DNA from: Oligoflexus sp.
GTDB lineage: Bacteria > Bdellovibrionota_B > Oligoflexia > Oligoflexales > Oligoflexaceae
Assembly (NCBI GenBank): GCA_030151925.1
Contig: JASLCY010000283.1
Span: 1-10,004 of the forward strand
DNA: 10,004 nucleotides
Direction: 5' to 3'
Shown here one piece after another: positions 6,528 to 10,004 of the stretch. Within the stretch, counting starts at the first letter, position 1. Each line of letters begins with the position of its first letter. The translations under genes and the position numbers were made by a program. A model generated the notes under the pieces. That model saw only the letters and a list, made by a program, of their open reading frames with translations. It made no database searches and was not told where the DNA came from.

Positions 6528-7469
6528 ATGCGGAAAAGTATTCTGACAACGCTAGCCGGATTGGCTCTCTTCAGTGCAGCCTCCCTCCGTGCCGAAGGCG
6601 ATAACTTCAACTACAAATTCGACGACGCTCCCCTCAAAAAACACGAGAAACAGGCCGCGGAATGGCAAAACCTGCGCGAGGCCGGCCTCAATAAACCCGC
6701 GAGCGAGAAGGACCTCCGTCGCCAGCTGACGCTGATCGAGGAGATCTCGAAGGCCGAGCCCGAGTGGATCGACGGTTACTGGCTCGTCGGCGAGGACGCT
6801 TTCCAGCTCGCGAACTCCCTGACGAAACCCGAGCAGTCCAAGGAGGCCCGCGCGATCTTCGTGCAAGGCCAGGACGCGACCGAGACCTGCCTGAAGAAGG
6901 CGCCCGACAATCCGCTCTGCAAGCTTTTCCTAGGCGCGGCGATCGGCAAGATCGCTTCGATCGACGGCATCTTCTCTTCGCTGAAAAAAGCCGAGCGCAT
7001 CGAAACGCTCTGGCTGCAGGTGACGAATTCGGGCGTGAATTACCGGACTTCACCCTACTCCACGCTCCAGGGCAGCACGCGTTACGCGCTCGGCCTCTTC
7101 TATCGCCTCGTGCCGGACATGGCGATGATCAAGTGGCTCTTCGGCGTGCGCGGCGATATCCAAAAGTCGATCGCGTTCCACAAGGGCGCCGTGGAAGCCG
7201 ATGGGCAGAACACCTGCAACGTGATGATGCTCGGCGTCTCGACCCTCTGCGCGGCGAAGGGCGACGCGAAGTCGAAGGAAGGCCAGGACGGTTTGAAGCT
7301 GCTCGCCGACGCCAAGGCGTTGCCGGTGGTGAACGCGATGACCAAGACCTGCGCGGCGGACATCCCGAAGCTCGAGAAGGATCCGAGCCTGGCCTGCGGT
7401 TATGAAACCAGCCGCCAGCAGGATCAGAGCGAGGAAGAGCTAAAAAAGGTCACGGCGGATAATAAGTGA
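6528..7469 (+). CDS. Exported helical-repeat (TPR-like, TatT/RMD-like) protein
   Basis: The 313-aa protein starts with a Sec signal peptide (MRKSILTTLAGLALFSAASLRA, cleavage near residue 22). The mature protein is almost entirely helical and amphipathic. The stretch YALGLFYRLVPD, followed by FGVRGDIQKSIAFHKGAVEADG, resembles the TPR-like repeat proteins grouped with the TatT component of periplasmic TRAP transporter systems and with RMD-type TPR proteins. Seven or more cysteines in the mature chain suggest disulphides. CAGGAG (6517-6522) lies 5 nt before the ATG. No TRAP transporter genes are nearby, so a transport role is not supported by context. A scaffold or partner-binding role in the periplasm is the reasonable inference. 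The gene stands alone, divergent on the left and convergent on the right. Confidence 0.7.
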   Translation: MRKSILTTLAGLALFSAASLRAEGDNFNYKFDDAPLKKHEKQAAEWQNLREAGLNKPASEKDLRRQLTLIEEISKAEPEWIDGYWLVGEDAFQLANSLTKPEQSKEARAIFVQGQDATETCLKKAPDNPLCKLFLGAAIGKIASIDGIFSSLKKAERIETLWLQVTNSGVNYRTSPYSTLQGSTRYALGLFYRLVPDMAMIKWLFGVRGDIQKSIAFHKGAVEADGQNTCNVMMLGVSTLCAAKGDAKSKEGQDGLKLLADAKALPVVNAMTKTCAADIPKLEKDPSLACGYETSRQQDQSEEELKKVTADNK

Positions 7470-7489
7470 GCCCGGAGTCGGTTTATCGA

Positions 7490-7513
7490 GTGCCGCGGCC
7501 TTAAGCCCGGCAC
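7490..7513. terminator. Hairpin between convergent genes, probable bidirectional terminator
   Basis: GTGCCG and CGGCAC (6 bp) extend, after a one-base bulge, into GGC/GCC around the loop CTTAA. This gives a compact GC-rich stem. It lies 20 nt after the stop of the helical-repeat gene and just beyond the stop of the minus-strand methyltransferase gene. Neither side has a clear U-tract, so termination would be weak or assisted. Confidence 0.5.
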
Positions 7514-7517
7514 CGTT

Positions 7518-8231
7518 TCAACCGTGGGTGTAGCGCAGCACCGAGGCGCGCACCTTGTATATTCCCTCGCTATCGGAATCCGCCGGCGCCAGGTATTCGC
7601 GCAGGAGTTCGAACTTCGAATGGTCGACCCAGCCGCGGCCCGGGTCGCCGATGATGATCGAGCAGCTTCTTTCCAGAGTCGCAAACCAATCCATGAGTTT
7701 CTCGCAGAGCTCACGTTCGTAGCTCATGTCTCCGCAGAGGACGACGGTTCCGGGTTCCAGGGCCCGACCGATCCAGTCGGCCTCGCTGAGCGCGACGCGT
7801 TCCCGCCAGCTTCGCTCTTCGCCCTGACCGCTGGGACGCCGCGTATCGCCCTCCAGACCCTCGAGATTCATCTCACAGGCCACGATCGCCCAGGGATCGA
7901 TCTCGGTCGCCGTGATAAACGCGGCGCCGGCCGCCAGGGCCGCCAAGGCCACAACGCCACCGCCAGTCCCGAAATCGAGGACGCTTTTTCCCCGCACGGT
8001 CTCCGGATGATCGAGAATATAGCGCGCCAGGCTCTGCCCGCCGGCCCACGCAAAACCCCAGAACGGCTCCGGTATGCCTTCAGCCGCCAATGCCTCGGGC
8101 GTCGTGGTCCACCAGGGGCTGGCGGCGGTGACGAGGCGGAGCTTGAGTTCCGGCACGAGGGGCGGACGGGCCCAGGCCGTCACACCTGCTATCCGGCTCT
8201 GCATAAAGCTTCGCATCGCGTCGTTGTTCAC
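7518..8231 (-). CDS. ETF-beta lysine methyltransferase (METTL20)-like SAM methyltransferase
   Basis: The 237-aa class I SAM methyltransferase closely follows the ETFKMT/METTL20 pattern: [20 protein letters not shown] (about 57-76), SAM motif VLDFGTGGG (84-92), acidic EID ending strand beta2 (110-112), GDMSYE (167-172) and GDPGR (185-189). Characterised relatives trimethylate lysines of the electron-transfer flavoprotein beta subunit and may affect its electron transfer; PrmA-like activity is the alternative. No etf gene is nearby. I chose the GTG at 8231 because GAGGAAGG lies 7 nt upstream. The longer ATG start (8285) has no Shine-Dalgarno and would overlap the fumarase start, and the later ATG at 8216 is poorly spaced. 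A roughly 25-residue polar insert (about 125-150) separates the SAM-binding half from GDMSYE. Confidence 0.8.
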   Translation of the reverse strand: MNNDAMRSFMQSRIAGVTAWARPPLVPELKLRLVTAASPWWTTTPEALAAEGIPEPFWGFAWAGGQSLARYILDHPETVRGKSVLDFGTGGGVVALAALAAGAAFITATEIDPWAIVACEMNLEGLEGDTRRPSGQGEERSWRERVALSEADWIGRALEPGTVVLCGDMSYERELCEKLMDWFATLERSCSIIIGDPGRGWVDHSKFELLREYLAPADSDSEGIYKVRASVLRYTHG

Positions 8232-8252
8232 CTCGGAGCCTTCCTCTATAAT
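8224..8252 (+). promoter_or_regulatory. Sigma-70-type promoter of the fumarase gene
   Basis: A perfect TATAAT (8247-8252) stands 17 bp from TTGTTC (8224-8229), which keeps the three most important -35 bases, TTG. Transcription from about 8259 gives a roughly 25-nt leader with AGAGG (8272-8276), 7 nt before the ATG. The -35 overlaps the start codon region of the divergent methyltransferase gene, so the two transcription units interlock. Confidence 0.7.
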
Positions 8253-8283
8253 GTGGGCACCGATTCTCTTTAGAGGAAACCCC

Positions 8284-9906
8284 ATGGACTTTCACTACCA
8301 AAAGCTGCTGCCCCTTGGCCCCGATACCACGAAATACCGCCTCCTCACCAAAGACTACGTCTCGACCTTCCAGGCGAACGGCCAGACGTTCCTGAAAGTG
8401 GAGAAGGAGGGCCTCGAGCTCCTCGCCAAGGAAGCCCTGCGCGAAATCTCGTTCTTCCTCCGGACGAGCCACCTGCAGAGCCTCGCGCATATCCTCGACG
8501 ATCCCGAGGCGTCGGACAACGACCGCTTCGTCGCGAACACCCTCCTGCAAAACGCGGTGATCGCCGCGGAAGGCAAGCTCCCGAGCTGCCAGGACACCGG
8601 CACCGCGGTCGTGATCGGCAAGAAGGGCGATGCGGTCTTCACCGGCGTGAACGATGAGGAATGGCTCTCGAAAGGCATCTACAAGACCTATCAGCACGAG
8701 AACCTGCGTTACTCGCAGCTCTCGCCGCTCAATATGTTCGACGAGAAGAACACCGGCTCGAACCTGCCCGCGCAGATCGATCTCTATTCGACCTACGGCA
8801 ACACCTATGAATTCACCTTCCTGGCGAAGGGCGGCGGCTCGGCGAATAAAAGCTTCCTCTTCCAGGAGACCAAATCGCTCCTCAACGAGGAGAAGCTGAT
8901 GAAGTTCCTCGAGGAGAAGATCGCGAAGCTCGGCACCTCGGCCTGCCCGCCCTATCATTTGGCTGTCGTGATCGGCGGCCCTTCCGCCGAGACCGTGATG
9001 AAGGTGGTGAAGGAGGCTTCGGCGAAGAACCTCGACCATCTCCCGACGGAAGGCAACGCCTTCGGCTCGGCTTATCGCGACCTCGAATGGGAGAAACGCA
9101 TCCAGGCGCTTTGCCAGAAGATCGGCATCGGCGCGCAGTTCGGCGGCAAGTACTTCGTCCACGACGTGCGTGTGGTCCGCATGATGCGCCACGCGGCTTC
9201 GTGCCCGGTGGGCATCGGCGTGAGCTGCAGCGCGGACCGCAATATCAAGGCCAAGATCACGGCCGACGGCATCTTCATCGAGGAGCTCGAGAAGAACCCG
9301 GCGCGCTTTTTGCCGAAGGTCAATCCGCAGCTTGAAAAACCGATCGAAGTCGACCTCGACCAGCCGATGGAGAAGGTGATCGCGCAGCTGAGCCAGTATC
9401 CGGTGAAGACGCGCCTCCTGCTCAAGGGCACCTTGATCGTGGCGCGCGACGTCGCGCACGCGCGCCTGCTGAAGATGCTCGAGGAAGGCAAACCGATGCC
9501 GGACTACATGAAGAACCATCCCGTGTATTACGCAGGCCCGGCGAAGACGCCCGAAGGCATGCCGTCGGGCAGCTTCGGTCCGACGACCGCGGGGCGGATG
9601 GATCCTTACTTGGGTCCGTTCATGGCGAAGGGCGGCTCACGCATCATGCTCGCCAAAGGCAACCGCACGCAGCAGGTCACCGACGCCTGCAAGCAGTACA
9701 AGGGTTTCTATCTCGGATCGATCGGCGGTCCCGCCGCTATCCTCGCCAAGGAGAATATCGAGAGCGTTGAGCTGGTCGACTTCGAGGACCTGGGCATGGA
9801 GGCGATTCGCAAGATCCGCGTGAAGGACTTCCCGGCCTTCATCGTCGTCGACGATAAGGGCAACGACTTCTACGCGCCTTTCAGCGGCGGCAAAGCCGAA
9901 GGCTGA
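8284..9906 (+). CDS. Class I (iron-sulfur) fumarate hydratase
   Basis: The enzyme interconverts fumarate and malate in the cytoplasm (TCA cycle) using an oxygen-sensitive [4Fe-4S] cluster. The 540-aa protein spans both domains found fused in FumA/FumB (548 aa in E. coli). The probable cluster ligands are Cys102 (PSCQDTG), Cys221 ([15 protein letters not shown]) and Cys315 (VSCSADRN). Their spacings of 119 and 94 residues equal those of E. coli FumA and of the Leishmania enzyme. The C-terminal domain carries [39 protein letters not shown] and [11 protein letters not shown], all family hallmarks. The start at 8284 is set by the upstream AGAGG and promoter; the frame extends further upstream but lies antisense to the methyltransferase there. 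It is probably monocistronic, with a large hairpin 40 nt downstream. Confidence 0.95.
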   Translation: MDFHYQKLLPLGPDTTKYRLLTKDYVSTFQANGQTFLKVEKEGLELLAKEALREISFFLRTSHLQSLAHILDDPEASDNDRFVANTLLQNAVIAAEGKLPSCQDTGTAVVIGKKGDAVFTGVNDEEWLSKGIYKTYQHENLRYSQLSPLNMFDEKNTGSNLPAQIDLYSTYGNTYEFTFLAKGGGSANKSFLFQETKSLLNEEKLMKFLEEKIAKLGTSACPPYHLAVVIGGPSAETVMKVVKEASAKNLDHLPTEGNAFGSAYRDLEWEKRIQALCQKIGIGAQFGGKYFVHDVRVVRMMRHAASCPVGIGVSCSADRNIKAKITADGIFIEELEKNPARFLPKVNPQLEKPIEVDLDQPMEKVIAQLSQYPVKTRLLLKGTLIVARDVAHARLLKMLEEGKPMPDYMKNHPVYYAGPAKTPEGMPSGSFGPTTAGRMDPYLGPFMAKGGSRIMLAKGNRTQQVTDACKQYKGFYLGSIGGPAAILAKENIESVELVDFEDLGMEAIRKIRVKDFPAFIVVDDKGNDFYAPFSGGKAEG

Positions 9907-9946
9907 GTTTGGTGGATTCGTCCCACTCGGCCGGCAGCGGGCATAC

Positions 9947-9984
9947 TAGAGGGTGTTGAAAAGGCTTCTTGTCAACATCCTCTA
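9947..9984. repeat. Long hairpin downstream of the fumarase gene
   Basis: Two 13-nt arms (9947-9959 and 9972-9984) pair with one G-U wobble. After a single A/G mismatch, three more pairs (AAG/CTT) close on the tetraloop GCTT. Its position after the fumarase stop suggests a terminator or mRNA-stabilising structure. There is no U-tract on either side, and the GGGTGTTGAAAAGG part faintly resembles terminal repeats of some insertion sequences. The right edge of the window prevents a decision. Confidence 0.55.
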
Positions 9985-10004
9985 AGCTCCCTTTGCGAAA
10001 TGGA

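Noticed and set aside
6353..6604. 83-codon plus-strand ORF in the divergent promoter region
   Set aside because: No Shine-Dalgarno, overlap with the signal-peptide region of the gene at 6528 in another frame, and no recognisable features.
8074..8283. 70-residue N-terminal extension of fumarase
   Set aside because: It lies antisense to the methyltransferase gene and upstream of the mapped-looking promoter. The extension has no family counterpart.
8080..9519. 479-codon minus-strand ORF opposite fumarase
   Set aside because: It is antisense to conserved fumarase codons and runs into the methyltransferase gene on the same strand in another frame.

Overview
The window reads as ordinary chromosomal DNA from a high-GC (G/C-rich third codon positions), Gram-negative-type bacterium. 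Three proteins carry export signal peptides, one with a Cys at the cleavage point. There are no mobile-element genes, CRISPR arrays, rRNA or tRNA genes. A Bdellovibrionota or other deltaproteobacterium-like host is only a weak impression from the gene mix: long-form urocanase, class I fumarase, DUF2721, ETF-beta methyltransferase homologue. The sequence alone does not settle the taxon.

Layout, left to right. A gene leaves the window on the left (minus strand; only its first 29 codons are visible, behind a strong Shine-Dalgarno). It is divergent from a complete urocanate hydratase gene (hutU, 244-2241, long eukaryote-like form, histidine degradation). Next is a 338-bp intergenic stretch. It holds a perfect 10-bp hairpin whose U-tract lies on the minus strand, a 46-codon minus-strand small ORF with a strong Shine-Dalgarno, and an 18-bp dyad. 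A divergent cyclopropane-fatty-acid-synthase-family methyltransferase follows (2580-3872); several residues that bind bicarbonate in characterised enzymes are replaced. After it come a MarC-family membrane protein (3936-4577) and, 18 nt later, an exported protein of unknown function (4596-5279), a likely operon.

A minus-strand pair converges on these: a small exported or lipoprotein candidate (5837-6328), then a DUF2721 membrane protein (5304-5816). Diverging from that pair is an exported helical-repeat (TPR/TatT-like) protein (6528-7469). It converges, across a hairpin, on an ETF-beta lysine methyltransferase (METTL20)-like gene (7518-8231, minus). That gene is divergent from a complete class I iron-sulfur fumarase (8284-9906), which has the best promoter in the window: a perfect TATAAT, 17 bp from a TTG-containing -35. 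A long hairpin lies near the right edge.

The genes do not form one pathway. HutU feeds histidine carbon towards glutamate and fumarase is a TCA-cycle enzyme. The CFA-like, MarC and DUF2721 proteins are membrane-related, and several proteins are exported. I found no convincing new multi-gene system. The points most worth checking are the substituted CFA-synthase homologue and the unannotated small transcription unit beside it.
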